Positions 7,304 to 15,200 of a stretch of DNA of 21,699 nucleotides are shown here, piece by piece (within the stretch, counting starts at the first letter, position 1; every line of letters starts with the position of its first letter). A program made the translations under genes and the position numbers. This stretch comes from Actinomycetota bacterium (lineage in GTDB: Bacteria > Actinomycetota > Actinomycetes > S36-B12 > UBA10799). Location: NCBI GenBank assembly GCA_003452655.1, contig DMNR01000354.1, positions 1 through 21,699 of the forward strand, written 5' to 3'. The notes under the pieces were generated by a model. The model saw only the letters and a list, made by a program, of their open reading frames with translations, searched no databases and was not told where the DNA came from.

Positions 7304-7696
7304 TTAGCTGGGTTCACGATCCGGCTCTTTGATGATCGTCATAACGCCGAAAGCCATGCCCACGATCCCCAGAATGCCGATGCCGACGCCGAATGCCTTC
7401 ACCGTTGAACCATCGCCGACGAACAACGTGTAGGCGATGATCAGGACGAAGACTTGGGTCAGCAGATATGGCGGGCGGGCCGCACTCCGGGCCGCGGCCA
7501 TGCCTCGGGCGATCAGACCAATCCCGGCCGCGAAGATCAGGTAGATGATGATCTCAACAATCGGCGCCGAGACCGTCGCACCTTGACTATTGAGGGCCGC
7601 CACTGCCAGCGCAATGCAATAGACAACGAGTCCCGCTGCTTCGATCGCAGCGATGCCCGCTGCGCCGCGCCAGAGGCCGATGGGTTGCGTACTCAC
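7304..7696 (-). CDS. Predicted four-helix integral membrane protein, 130 aa
   Basis: I do not recognise a named family. From GTG 7696 the product is 130 aa with four predicted transmembrane helices at about residues 13-35, 44-66, 76-94 and 100-122, short loops, and a charged C-terminal tail (KEPDREPS). A basic stretch between helices 2 and 3 (ARGMAAARSAAR) would be cytoplasmic by the positive-inside rule, which also places both ends in the cytoplasm or close to it. The frame is open further upstream to 7858, but that extension overlaps the divergent lipid-kinase gene and is Arg/Gln-rich and not membrane-like, so the GTG at 7696 is preferred. Only 36 bp separate the two starts, so the two genes may share a bidirectional promoter. 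No function can be assigned. Confidence 0.75.
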   Translation of the reverse strand: MSTQPIGLWRGAAGIAAIEAAGLVVYCIALAVAALNSQGATVSAPIVEIIIYLIFAAGIGLIARGMAAARSAARPPYLLTQVFVLIIAYTLFVGDGSTVKAFGVGIGILGIVGMAFGVMTIIKEPDREPS

Positions 7697-7732
7697 ACCG
7701 GCGACCCTAACTAAACGAGTACGCTGCCCTTC

Positions 7733-8659
7733 ATGCGTGGGCTGCTGGTGGTGAATCCGAATGCCACGACCACCACTCCCCGGGCACGGGAAGTGCTCAT
7801 CAACTCGTTGACGTACCAGTTCCATCTGGAGACCATCACAACCGACCATCGTGGTCACGCAGCTGAGCTTGGGGCTCGTGCTCGCAGGGACGGCGTTGAT
7901 GCCGTCATCGCGCTCGGCGGCGACGGCACCGCCAACGAAATCATCAATGGGATGCTCGGTGACGCAGGTCCCGGACCAGACGTCCCGGCATTCGGCATCG
8001 TGCCTGGCGGCAGCGCGAACGTGTTCTCCCGGTCCATCGGGTTCCCGCAGGACCCGATCGAGGCAACCGGTGAGTTGATCGCCGCACTAAGAGCGCGCCG
8101 GACACGGACCATTGGATTGGGGCGCGCAGACGATCGCTGGTTCCTCTGCAACGCCGGACTCGGCATCGACGCCGAAATCATCTCGGCGATGGAACAAGCC
8201 CGGGCGAAGGGAAAAGCGGCGACTCCCTCCCGCTACCTCGTCACCACGCTTCGGCAGTTCTTCAGCGGGACCGACCGGCGCACGTCATCCCTGGTGATCA
8301 TCAGGCCCGGCCACGAACCAGTTCGGCGGGTCTTCTTGGCGATCGTTCAGAACACCTCCCCGTGGACCTATCTAGGAGCGATCGCCGTCAACCCCTCACC
8401 TGAGGCGTCGTTCGAAACCGGTTTGGACTTGTGGGCGTTGCGATCAATGTCGGTGACCTCCGGGCTGGCTAACGCCCGCCGCATGCTGATGAAGACCAAG
8501 GCAACCAACAGCGACAGCGTGCTCATGTTGCACGACCAAGGCGAATTCACCATCGCCTGCCATCGGCCGACCGCGTTGCAGGTCGATGGCGAGAGTCTGG
8601 GGGACGTCGAACAAGTGCGTTTCACCTCGCACCCCAACGCATTACGCGTCTTCGCCTGA
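7733..8659 (+). CDS. Diacylglycerol/lipid kinase family protein
   Basis: The 308-aa product belongs to the DAGK_cat (PF00781) family of ATP-dependent lipid kinases. The nucleotide-binding signature is ALGGDGTANEIINGML (GGDGT at residues 62-66), followed by FGIVPGGSANVFSRSIGFP and the second-domain block DDRWFLCNAGLGIDAEII. The C-terminal beta domain contains LQVDGESLGDVEQVRF, as usual. It starts MRGLLVVNPNATTTT, close to the family's N-terminal strand, supporting ATG 7733. In mycobacteria an equivalent gene (Rv3218, from memory) precedes whiB1, as here. The substrate could be diacylglycerol or another lipid alcohol; sequence alone does not decide. It is likely membrane-associated. Confidence 0.9.
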   Translation: MRGLLVVNPNATTTTPRAREVLINSLTYQFHLETITTDHRGHAAELGARARRDGVDAVIALGGDGTANEIINGMLGDAGPGPDVPAFGIVPGGSANVFSRSIGFPQDPIEATGELIAALRARRTRTIGLGRADDRWFLCNAGLGIDAEIISAMEQARAKGKAATPSRYLVTTLRQFFSGTDRRTSSLVIIRPGHEPVRRVFLAIVQNTSPWTYLGAIAVNPSPEASFETGLDLWALRSMSVTSGLANARRMLMKTKATNSDSVLMLHDQGEFTIACHRPTALQVDGESLGDVEQVRFTSHPNALRVFA

Positions 8660-8709
8660 AAACAGTGCACAGTTGGTGATTACAGCCGGTAGAGAACTAG
8701 TGACTCAGA

Positions 8710-8743
8710 GCCGAAAATATCCCTCAAATGGCGGATTTTTGGC
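8710..8743 (+). terminator. Possible weak terminator after the lipid kinase gene
   Basis: GCCGAAAAT (8710-8718) can pair with ATTTTTGGC (8735-8743), a 9-bp stem with one G-U pair and a 16-nt loop. It begins 50 nt after the stop. The loop is large and the stem AU-rich, so this is only a candidate. Confidence 0.3.
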
Positions 8744-8748
8744 CTCAT

Positions 8749-8764
8749 TGTGACCTAACCGACA
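8749..8764 (+). promoter_or_regulatory. Candidate CRP/GlxR-type binding site upstream of whiB1
   Basis: TGTGACCTAACCGACA matches the GlxR/Crp pattern TGTGA-NN-TA-NN-TCACA at 10 of 12 defined positions: a perfect left half, the central TA, and 3 of 5 in the right half. The mycobacterial whiB1 promoter is known to be controlled by CRP, which makes the location meaningful. Confidence 0.4.
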
Positions 8765-8771
8765 CCCTAAT

Positions 8772-8787
8772 GAGACGACACCGTCTC
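8772..8787. repeat. Inverted repeat GAGACG-N4-CGTCTC
   Basis: A perfect 6-bp inverted repeat with a 4-nt spacer (acac), 8 bp after the CRP-like site. Size fits a dimeric repressor operator; it is too short for a confident terminator. Confidence 0.5.
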
Positions 8788-8797
8788 GAATGGCCTT

Positions 8798-8821
8798 GTC
8801 ACATTAACGCGCGTATGTGAC
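8798..8821. repeat. Inverted repeat GTCACAT-N10-ATGTGAC
   Basis: Perfect 7-bp arms surround a 10-nt centre that itself contains the symmetric octamer ACGCGCGT. The half-sites TCACA and TGTGA are the CRP words but in the reverse (diverging) order, so this is not a standard CRP site. It may be an operator of another regulator. Confidence 0.5.
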
Positions 8822-8969
8822 GTGGTTTGAGCACGAAAAAGGCGGCACCATACGCCACCGGTTTTGAGCAGCACACTCGACCCCATCGTTTTGCAGCAAT
8901 GTTGCACGACTATGGAGCGAGACACAGATCCGCGCCATTGAAGGACGCGGCAACTGGGAGGAGCACCGC

Positions 8970-9215
8970 ATGGACTGGCGCCACGAGGCCGCCTGCCGTG
9001 ACGAGGATCCGGAACTCTTCTTTCCCATCGGCAACACTGGGCCGGCATTGATCCAGATCGAAGAAGCAAAGCGCGTTTGTCGCAGCTGCAACGTCATGGA
9101 TTCATGTCTGCAATGGGCAATGGACACCAGCCAAGAAGCAGGCGTCTGGGGCGGGATGAGCGAAGACGATCGTCGACTAGCTCGCCGTCGAACTGTACGT
9201 GTGCAATCGGCCTAG
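8970..9215 (+). CDS. whiB1: WhiB1-type iron-sulfur transcription factor
   Basis: The 81-aa protein matches WhiB1 nearly end to end: MDWRHEAACRDEDPELFFPIGN at the start, then four cluster-binding cysteines at C9, C37, C40 and C46 (C...CxxC...C), the turn motif GVWGGM at about residues 58-63, and a basic tail (RRLARRRTVRV) for DNA contact. WhiB1 proteins bind an oxygen-tolerant but nitric-oxide-sensitive [4Fe-4S] cluster, associate with the principal sigma factor and regulate transcription; in mycobacteria WhiB1 is essential. GGAGG at 8957-8961 sits 8 nt before the ATG. It lies between a lipid kinase and a PdtaS-type kinase, as in mycobacteria. The gene ends inside a strong terminator hairpin. 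Confidence 0.96.
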   Translation: MDWRHEAACRDEDPELFFPIGNTGPALIQIEEAKRVCRSCNVMDSCLQWAMDTSQEAGVWGGMSEDDRRLARRRTVRVQSA

Positions 9216-9235
9216 CGGATTCCCGCTAGGCCTTT
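9209..9235 (+). terminator. Rho-independent terminator of whiB1, overlapping its stop codon
   Basis: GGCCTAGCGG (9209-9218) and CCGCTAGGCC (9223-9232) form a perfect 10-bp stem with the 4-nt loop attc, followed by TTTCGCCTTTCC. The whiB1 stop TAG (9213-9215) lies within the left arm. Confidence 0.88.
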
Positions 9236-9319
9236 CGCCTTTCCAGGCACGTTTCGCCAGCACACCGCATGAACCTTCCGCGGGTGCGTCAGTGTCCAGA
9301 AACTCAGTAGCCTGCCTGC

Positions 9320-10417
9320 GTGACTTCCTCTTCGCCATCGGCCAAGACGCCCGCGCACGCTGATCGCCCCCTGTACGCCACACTTGCCCGGCGACTCGTG
9401 ATCGCGATCGGTCTCATGATCCTGATCCTCATCCCTTCAGTAATCATGATCCTCATCACCGGCGAATTCGCGGCGACCTGGGCAAGCGCTGCGGCGATCG
9501 CTGGTCTTGCCGCTGTTGCCGCCGGGGGCGTGGAAGTCGCAATCCTTACCTCTGTGGTGATGGCGCTGATTACCCCAATTGCCATCATTGCGGGCCAATC
9601 GCCGGTGACTGGGGCGGCTCTGATGGCCCTGATGTGTCTGACAGTTGGCCGGATGTCACGATTTGGCCTGCACCGCGCCACCCTTCTTGTGCCCGTCTTC
9701 ATGGCGTGGATGATCATCAACCCGCCGTTCTGGGGACCGAAAGAACTTGTTGTCCGTACGGACAGCACCTACCTCGCTTGGATGGGGGTCTTCTTTTTGG
9801 TGGGCGCGATCATCCCGGTGATCGTCCTTCCCTTCATCCTCAAGAAGGTCAAACTGGCCGCCCCGCAGCCACACCCTCGCCAAGAGGCTCTGCCCTACAC
9901 CATCACGATCACGGTCTTAGCGACTGGAGCTACGTTTTGGATCTTGCAAGATCCAAGCAAGTGGTACGCGGGTGCTTGGCTGATTTCCACGATTCTCGTG
10001 CTGTCTCAGATTGGAAATGTCGGAACCGTGCGCCTCACCATCGCGCGTGTGGTCGGTACAACGGTTGGAAGTCTGCTCGTAATTGCCCTCGTGGCGCAGG
10101 TACAGTCAATGCTGCTTATCTACGTGATTGGATTGGTCTTAGGCGTCATAGCGATCGCTGCGAAATTCAGCCCTCACACCTGGATCTACTTCGTATTCAT
10201 CACTCCAACCGTGGTGTGTTTGAACGCTTCTTCCAACCAGCACCTAGGCGACCTCGGCAAGCAACGGGCGGCCGACACTCTGGTGGGTGCGGCACTGGTT
10301 CTCCTCGCGTCTGCCATCACGATCGGATACTCCCACTGGGCGAACAACCATGGTGCAGGTCCAACAGTTGACGAGCCGAAGATCGCCGGGGAATCGGTGG
10401 AGCCTGCGCCAGCGTGA
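9320..10417 (+). CDS. FUSC-like multi-pass membrane protein
   Basis: The 365-aa product starts at GTG 9320 with a polar 25-residue N-terminus (MTSSSPSAKTPAHADRPLYA) followed by about ten to twelve hydrophobic helices: a first block up to about residue 135, two helices after a loop at about 155-178 and 193-213, and a second block to about 345. The last part, LGDLGKQRAADTLVGAALVLLASAITIGY, resembles the end of FUSC family domains (fusaric acid/aromatic acid exporter type), where an R..DT..G motif precedes the last helix. The ending is a Pro/Glu-rich cytoplasmic tail. A role as efflux or small-molecule permease is plausible; the substrate is unknown. It is convergent with the pdtaS-like gene. 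The 34-bp gap between them shows no strong hairpin. Confidence 0.7.
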   Translation: MTSSSPSAKTPAHADRPLYATLARRLVIAIGLMILILIPSVIMILITGEFAATWASAAAIAGLAAVAAGGVEVAILTSVVMALITPIAIIAGQSPVTGAALMALMCLTVGRMSRFGLHRATLLVPVFMAWMIINPPFWGPKELVVRTDSTYLAWMGVFFLVGAIIPVIVLPFILKKVKLAAPQPHPRQEALPYTITITVLATGATFWILQDPSKWYAGAWLISTILVLSQIGNVGTVRLTIARVVGTTVGSLLVIALVAQVQSMLLIYVIGLVLGVIAIAAKFSPHTWIYFVFITPTVVCLNASSNQHLGDLGKQRAADTLVGAALVLLASAITIGYSHWANNHGAGPTVDEPKIAGESVEPAPA

Positions 10418-10451
10418 CCTCACTGCCGACGCCGAGGGGTCTGGCGGGGTC

Positions 10452-11897
10452 CTAAGGCAGTAGCACGTCCACCACAACGCGCGTGCCTGCCGGGCGCCTT
10501 GGCTCCCAAGTCACGGCGCCGGAGAGCTCCTCAGTCACGAGGGTCTTGACGATCTTCAGCCCAAGACCGCTGCTGGAGTTGGGGTCAAAGTCCGCGGGCA
10601 AGCCGTTGCCGTTGTCAGCAACCTCGACCGTCAAGCGTCTGTCAGTTCGTTCCAACGACAACGTGACCATTCGATTCGTGGCGGAGTCCGAAACCCCGTG
10701 CTGCACCGCATTCGACAGCAGCTCGGCGATCACCATCGCCAACGGGGTCACGACGTCCGCGGGCAGCAGCCCGGCCGATCCCGTACGTGATACCTCGGTT
10801 TCGATTGCAAGTTCTCGAGTTAAGGCGATGACCCGATCCGCTACCTCGTCGAAGTCGGCGTCTTCACCTTCTTGTTGGGACAAAGTCTCGTGCACAACCG
10901 CGATCGCCCCCACCCGACGAACGGCTTCGGCGAGTGCCGCACGGCCTGCGGGTTCATCGATCCGGCGAGCCTGCAGTCGCAAGAGCGCGGCAACCGTCTG
11001 CAAGTTGTTCTTGACCCGGTGGTGAATCTCGCGGATCGTCGAATCCTTCGTCAGCAGCGCCTTCTCCTGCCGCCGCAGATCAGTGACGTCACGGACGAGC
11101 ACCAGCGCTCCGAGGTAGTCAGACTCGCGTCTCAACGGAATGCTGCGCAAAGTCACGGTCGCCTCTTCGTTTTCGACCTGCGCGGAACCCGGCGAGCGTC
11201 CCCCCGCAACTAACGCGACGGCCTCATCGATCGGTCCAGGCGTACGCGACAGTCGTGTTGCAGTGGCAGTGAGGTTGGTTCCGACCAGATCCGCAGCGAG
11301 CCCGAGTCGATGGAAGGCCGACAGCGCGTTCGGACTTGCGACAGTGACAGTTCCGGTCTGATCAAGACGAAGCAGGCCATCGCCGACTCGCGGCGGAGCA
11401 TCGGTGGTCGACAGTCCCTCCGGCAAGGGGAACTGACCCTCGGAGATCATGTCGAACAGGTCATCCGCGCTGCGCAGATAAGCCTCCTCGAGTGCCCCCC
11501 GGTGAACATCGCGCGAGGCCGCGTGCCGGGCGATGACCGCGATCACACGACCCTGAAATGAGACGGGTATCGCCTCGTATGCGGTTTGCTTCTTCTTGGC
11601 CTCGGACTGCTGACGAACGATCACGCCACTGGCATAGGCGCGGTCGAGTTCACTACGCCTCCCCTTGGCCACGAAGCGCCCAACCGCATCCTCAGGAACG
11701 GACGTTGGACCAGTAGCGGGTCGGATCTGCGCAACTGCTGTAAACCCAGTCTGGTTCCAGGTCGGAACCCACAGCACGAGGTCCGCAAATGCAAGATCAG
11801 CGACCAAGGTCCAGTCGGCAATCAATGCCCGCAGGTGATCACGATCACGCGGACGCAGATCCGTGCGATCCGCGAGGAGCCTGCCGCGATCGACCAT
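10452..11897 (-). CDS. pdtaS: PdtaS-type cytoplasmic sensor histidine kinase
   Basis: The 481-aa protein aligns along its length with PdtaS. It has an N-terminal GAF-like domain (ADLAFADLVLWVPTWN, QIRPATGPTS) to about residue 150, a PAS domain at about 165-280 (LLRLDQTGTVTVASPNALSAFHRLGL, LGALVLVRDVTDLRR), a HisKA_2 phosphoacceptor helix with IREIHHRVKNNLQTVAALLRLQARR (His292), and a HATPase_c domain with LLSNAVQHG, DNGNGLP and SSSGLGLKIVKTLV. There are no membrane segments. PdtaS phosphorylates PdtaR, an ANTAR RNA-binding antiterminator encoded elsewhere; no response regulator lies here. I prefer ATG 11897, which matches the usual N-terminus and has AGGG 9 nt upstream; ATG 11903 is two codons earlier. 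Its start is only about 55 bp from that of divergent bioA. Confidence 0.93.
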   Translation of the reverse strand: MVDRGRLLADRTDLRPRDRDHLRALIADWTLVADLAFADLVLWVPTWNQTGFTAVAQIRPATGPTSVPEDAVGRFVAKGRRSELDRAYASGVIVRQQSEAKKKQTAYEAIPVSFQGRVIAVIARHAASRDVHRGALEEAYLRSADDLFDMISEGQFPLPEGLSTTDAPPRVGDGLLRLDQTGTVTVASPNALSAFHRLGLAADLVGTNLTATATRLSRTPGPIDEAVALVAGGRSPGSAQVENEEATVTLRSIPLRRESDYLGALVLVRDVTDLRRQEKALLTKDSTIREIHHRVKNNLQTVAALLRLQARRIDEPAGRAALAEAVRRVGAIAVVHETLSQQEGEDADFDEVADRVIALTRELAIETEVSRTGSAGLLPADVVTPLAMVIAELLSNAVQHGVSDSATNRMVTLSLERTDRRLTVEVADNGNGLPADFDPNSSSGLGLKIVKTLVTEELSGAVTWEPRRPAGTRVVVDVLLP

Positions 11898-11956
11898 GGT
11901 CATTCACCCTACGCCGGACGCACCGGTGTGCAGGGGTGGATGCGACCATCTTGGTT

Positions 11957-13282
11957 ATGAGTATGGCCTCTGAAGCCACTGCGAACCTGATTCGTCGTGA
12001 TGCAACCGCCGTCTGGCACCCGTTCACCCAACAATCCCTGTGGGTCGCCGATGAACCCATCGTCGTTGATCGTGCCGACGGAATGTACTTCTGGGACACC
12101 GACGGTAATCGTTATCTCGACGGTGTCTCCTCGTTGTGGGTCAATGTTCACGGACACAACCACCCGACGATCAATCAGGCGATCATCGATCAACTTGGCA
12201 GACTCGACCACACGACGTTTCTCGGGCTCACCCATGAACCCGGCATCGAACTCGCCGAGAAGCTGCTGGCGACTGCACCGAAGGGCCTCACCCGCGTTTT
12301 CTACGCCGGCGACGGCGCAAGCGCAGTCGAGGCCGCCATCAAGATGGCTTATCAGGCACAAGCCCAGAGTGGCCAGAACCGCCCATACTTCGCCCACTTC
12401 GCAGAGGGCTACCACGGGGATACACTCGGGGCGGTCAGCGTCGGTGGCATTGACCTGTTTCACGAGACCTATCGGCCCATCTTGCTGGAAACCAGAATGG
12501 TCTCTTCTCCGGGAGTTCTCGAACCTGGTCAGCGGCGACTCAACCGTGCGGCGGCGGTTTTGACCGAACTCGGGGAATTGCTCGAACGACAGGGCAAACA
12601 GATCTGTGCAATCGTCTTAGAGCCGCTGGTTCAGGCAGCCGGCGGGATGCTGACTCACGATGTTTCTTTTGTAAAGGGCGTGCGCGCCCTGTGCGACGAG
12701 TACGGCGTCTTGATGATCTGCGACGAGGTCGCCACCGGAGTCGGTCGAACTGGACGGATGTGGGCGGTCGATCACGCCGAGGTCACACCTGACCTCATGA
12801 CTTGCGGCAAAGGGCTCACCGCCGGGTACCTGCCGATGTCGGCCGTGATGACAACCGAGCCGGTTTATGAAGCGTTTCTGGGTGCGGGCAGCACCGGACG
12901 AACCTTCTTCCACGGTCACTCGTACACGGCGAACCCGTTGTGCGCGGCTGCCGCGATCGCCAACCTTGACCTGATGGAGACAGACCAGACGGTGGCCAAT
13001 GCGGCCGCCATCGGAGAACAGCTTTCCAAGGAGTTGACGCCACTGGTCACGCAAGATCGAGTCAAGGAGATTCGCCAGATCGGCACTATGACCGGCATCG
13101 AGGTCGAGTCCGTTGGTGACCGCACCGGGTTTGCCATCTGCCAAGCGGCCCGCGCGAAAGGTGTGTGGATCAGGCCCCTGGCAGACGTGGTCATTCTGAT
13201 GCCTCCACTGGCGATGACGCCCACCGACGTGAGCACCCTGACGAGCGCGGTCATTGAGTCGATCGAGGAAGTCCTGGCGTGA
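11957..13282 (+). CDS. bioA: Adenosylmethionine-8-amino-7-oxononanoate aminotransferase (DAPA synthase)
   Basis: BioA transfers an amino group from S-adenosylmethionine to 8-amino-7-oxononanoate (KAPA), giving 7,8-diaminopelargonate. The 441-aa protein has the family N-terminus AVWHPFTQQSLW, FYAGDGASAVEAAIKMA (PLP phosphate loop), FAEGYHGDTLGAVSVGG, the aspartate motif MICDEVATGVGRTG, and the PLP lysine K285 in TCGKGLTAGYLPMSAV. HGHSYTANPLCAAAAIANL is also typical. A second ATG lies two codons downstream (11963). No clear ribosome site precedes either, so the transcript may be short-leader or leaderless. It is the first gene of bioA-F-D-B, overlapping bioF by 4 nt. I found no obvious BioQ- or BirA-type operator in the gap to pdtaS. 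Confidence 0.96.
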   Translation: MSMASEATANLIRRDATAVWHPFTQQSLWVADEPIVVDRADGMYFWDTDGNRYLDGVSSLWVNVHGHNHPTINQAIIDQLGRLDHTTFLGLTHEPGIELAEKLLATAPKGLTRVFYAGDGASAVEAAIKMAYQAQAQSGQNRPYFAHFAEGYHGDTLGAVSVGGIDLFHETYRPILLETRMVSSPGVLEPGQRRLNRAAAVLTELGELLERQGKQICAIVLEPLVQAAGGMLTHDVSFVKGVRALCDEYGVLMICDEVATGVGRTGRMWAVDHAEVTPDLMTCGKGLTAGYLPMSAVMTTEPVYEAFLGAGSTGRTFFHGHSYTANPLCAAAAIANLDLMETDQTVANAAAIGEQLSKELTPLVTQDRVKEIRQIGTMTGIEVESVGDRTGFAICQAARAKGVWIRPLADVVILMPPLAMTPTDVSTLTSAVIESIEEVLA

Positions 13283-14469
13283 CAAGCAACCCCACTCTTG
13301 CCTGGGTAGCCGAGGAGAACGAGCGGCGGTTGCAGGCGGGACTTCGCCGCATGCCTCGGGTGCGCACCGGTCCTGACGACCTGGTCGACCTGGCATCGAA
13401 CGACTACCTAGGCCTCTCCCACGACCCACGAGTTGTCGGCGCCGCTGTCGCTGCGGCGCAGCAGTGGGGTGCAGGTTCCACCGGGTCACGACTGGTAACT
13501 GGCAGCACCGCACTTCACCTGGAACTTGAAGATGCGCTGGCCACTCACGTAGCGGCGCCCGCCGCACGCGTGTTCTCATCCGGCTACTTGGCGAACATTG
13601 CAGCCATCACCACACTGGTGGATTCAGACACTGTGGTCATCTCCGATGAGTTGAACCACGCGTCACTCATCGATGCAATTCGCCTGACCCGCGGTCGACG
13701 AGTGGTCGTCGGTCACCGAGATGTTGGAGCTGTTGCGGCGGCACTTGCTGACCGGCCGGAGACGAAAGCAGTCATCGTCACCGATGCCGTCTTCAGCGTG
13801 GACGGAGATCTCGCACCGCTGCGAGAGCTCCAGACGCTGGCGGTTGAACATGATGCAATGCTGATCGTTGACGAAGCACATTCCCTTGGGGTAGTTGGCG
13901 ACCACGGCGAGGGGGCGGCCGCCGACGCCGGGATATCCGGGGAAGCAAACGTCGTCCTGACGCTGACCCTCTCGAAATCGCTAGGCAGCCAAGGTGGCGC
14001 GATTGCGGCAGATCCGGCGATCATTGAGCTACTCACGAGTGCGGCCCGCACCTTCATCTTCGATACCGCACTGGCGCCGGCTTCGGCGGGCGCGGCATTG
14101 GAGGCGCTGCACATCATCAGGTCACAGCCACAGTTGGTGGCCGACGTTCGCGCTCACGCCAGTGCGCTGCAGTGGGCGGCCGAACAACTCGGCTGGACTT
14201 CCACGACCCCCAGCGGCGCAGTCATCTCACTGCTGGTCGGCGAACCCCGGGCGGCGGTCGCGGCTGCGGAGGCCTGCGCGCGCGAGGGAGTATGGGTCGG
14301 CTGCTTTCGGCCGCCATCAGTTCCCGACGGGGTTTCTCGCCTTCGACTGACCGCACGGGCTAACTTGGGCGACAGCGACCTCGCCCGGACAGTTCAAGCC
14401 CTTGCGCAGGCCGCGACTGAGATCGGCATTGCCCCGATTGACGACGTGGGAAGTGAGGACACCTCGTGA
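13279..14469 (+). CDS. bioF: 8-amino-7-oxononanoate synthase
   Basis: BioF condenses a pimeloyl thioester with L-alanine to give 8-amino-7-oxononanoate (KAPA). The 396-aa product is an alpha-oxoamine synthase with DLASNDYLGLSHDP, GSTGSRLVTGST, ALHLELEDALA, FSSGYLANIAAIT, ELNHASLIDAIRL, MLIVDEAHSLGVVGDHGEG, and the PLP-binding Lys233 in LTLSKSLGSQGG. Length and N-terminus fit the family. The GTG start overlaps the bioA stop (GTGA) and its own stop overlaps the bioD start, so translation is coupled. No pimeloyl-forming gene (bioW, bioC/bioH, bioI) lies in the window, so the source of its substrate is unseen. Confidence 0.96.
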   Translation: MTSNPTLAWVAEENERRLQAGLRRMPRVRTGPDDLVDLASNDYLGLSHDPRVVGAAVAAAQQWGAGSTGSRLVTGSTALHLELEDALATHVAAPAARVFSSGYLANIAAITTLVDSDTVVISDELNHASLIDAIRLTRGRRVVVGHRDVGAVAAALADRPETKAVIVTDAVFSVDGDLAPLRELQTLAVEHDAMLIVDEAHSLGVVGDHGEGAAADAGISGEANVVLTLTLSKSLGSQGGAIAADPAIIELLTSAARTFIFDTALAPASAGAALEALHIIRSQPQLVADVRAHASALQWAAEQLGWTSTTPSGAVISLLVGEPRAAVAAAEACAREGVWVGCFRPPSVPDGVSRLRLTARANLGDSDLARTVQALAQAATEIGIAPIDDVGSEDTS

Positions 14470-15200
14470 GTGGTCGAATCCTGTTGGTCACAGGCACCGG
14501 CACTGGCGTCGGCAAGACGATTGTTTCCGCAGCGATTGCCAGCTTGTCCGCGAAGGCGGGCAAGAGCGTGGCAGTCGTGAAGCCGGGACAAACGGGCGTC
14601 AGCGGCGACGACATCGGCGATGCCGACGACATCAAGCGGCTGTCTGGCGTTGCGAACGTCAGGGAATTCGTCCGCTACCCCGATCCCATCTCACCTGCGG
14701 CAGCAGCGCGAATCAGTGGCAAACCAACGCTGGTTATGCGAGAGGCAGCGGAGCAGATCAAGGCGCTCGCCGCAGCTAACGATCTTGTCTTGGTCGAAGG
14801 TGCGGGCGGACTTCTCGTGGAATACAACCCTGAGCGCGAAACCATCGCCGACCTCGCCCAACTGACAGCCGCAGAGGTTGTCGTCGCGGTGTTGCCCAAC
14901 CTGGGGACGCTCAACCAAACGGCAATGACGATTGAGGCCCTCGAACGCCGGGATCTGCGCTTGGCAGGCGTCGTCATCGGACGCTGGCCCAAGCAGCCCG
15001 ACATGATCTGCGCGAACAACATCGTCGATCTTGAGACCATCGCCAAGCGGCCACTTTCCGGAGCAATCAGGGAACGTGCTGGGCACCTTTCGAAGCCGGA
15101 ATTTCTGTCTGCCGCGGACGCCGGCCTATCCCCGGCCTTCGGCGGGCATTTCGATGCGGCAGACTTTCGGCAGCGTTTCGAATATCGGAGGAAAGCGTGA
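14466..15200 (+). CDS. bioD: ATP-dependent dethiobiotin synthetase
   Basis: BioD closes the ureido ring of 7,8-diaminopelargonate with CO2 and ATP, producing dethiobiotin. The 244-aa protein begins with the P-loop GTGTGVGKT at residues 10-18 and has [11 protein letters not shown] for substrate contact, [18 protein letters not shown] (switch region), and [26 protein letters not shown] followed by [10 protein letters not shown]. The length is usual. GTG start and stop both overlap neighbouring genes by 4 nt, placing it firmly in the operon. Confidence 0.95.
   Translation: MSGRILLVTGTGTGVGKTIVSAAIASLSAKAGKSVAVVKPGQTGVSGDDIGDADDIKRLSGVANVREFVRYPDPISPAAAARISGKPTLVMREAAEQIKALAAANDLVLVEGAGGLLVEYNPERETIADLAQLTAAEVVVAVLPNLGTLNQTAMTIEALERRDLRLAGVVIGRWPKQPDMICANNIVDLETIAKRPLSGAIRERAGHLSKPEFLSAADAGLSPAFGGHFDAADFRQRFEYRRKA

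Larger units (their letters stand above)
8660..8969 (+). promoter_or_regulatory. 310-bp non-coding region upstream of whiB1, rich in palindromes
   Basis: No convincing gene lies here; the only ORF (from 8827) overlaps whiB1 in another frame. In order it holds: a possible AT-rich hairpin (8710-8743), a CRP/GlxR-like 16-mer (8749-8764), GAGACG-N4-CGTCTC (8772-8787), GTCACAT-N10-ATGTGAC (8798-8821), and the whiB1 ribosome site GGAGG (8957-8961). The density of symmetric elements suggests a heavily regulated promoter with a leader of more than 100 nt. I could not fix a -10/-35 pair with confidence. Confidence 0.6.

Noticed and set aside
8827..9051. 74-codon ORF starting upstream of whiB1
   Set aside because: More than a third overlaps whiB1 in another frame, no ribosome site, no family-like sequence. 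Kept as non-coding upstream region.
11921..11932. CACCGGTG palindrome between pdtaS and bioA as a biotin operator
   Set aside because: Too short and GC-rich to stand out by chance here, and unlike the BioQ or BirA operators I know.
12014..12028. Phe instead of Tyr in the BioA WHPFTQ motif as a sign of altered substrate use
   Set aside because: WHPFTQ also occurs in other BioA proteins as far as I recall, and all other PLP and substrate motifs are normal.
12617..13579. 320-codon minus-strand ORF across bioA and bioF
   Set aside because: Antisense to two conserved enzymes; composition typical of a GC-rich shadow frame.
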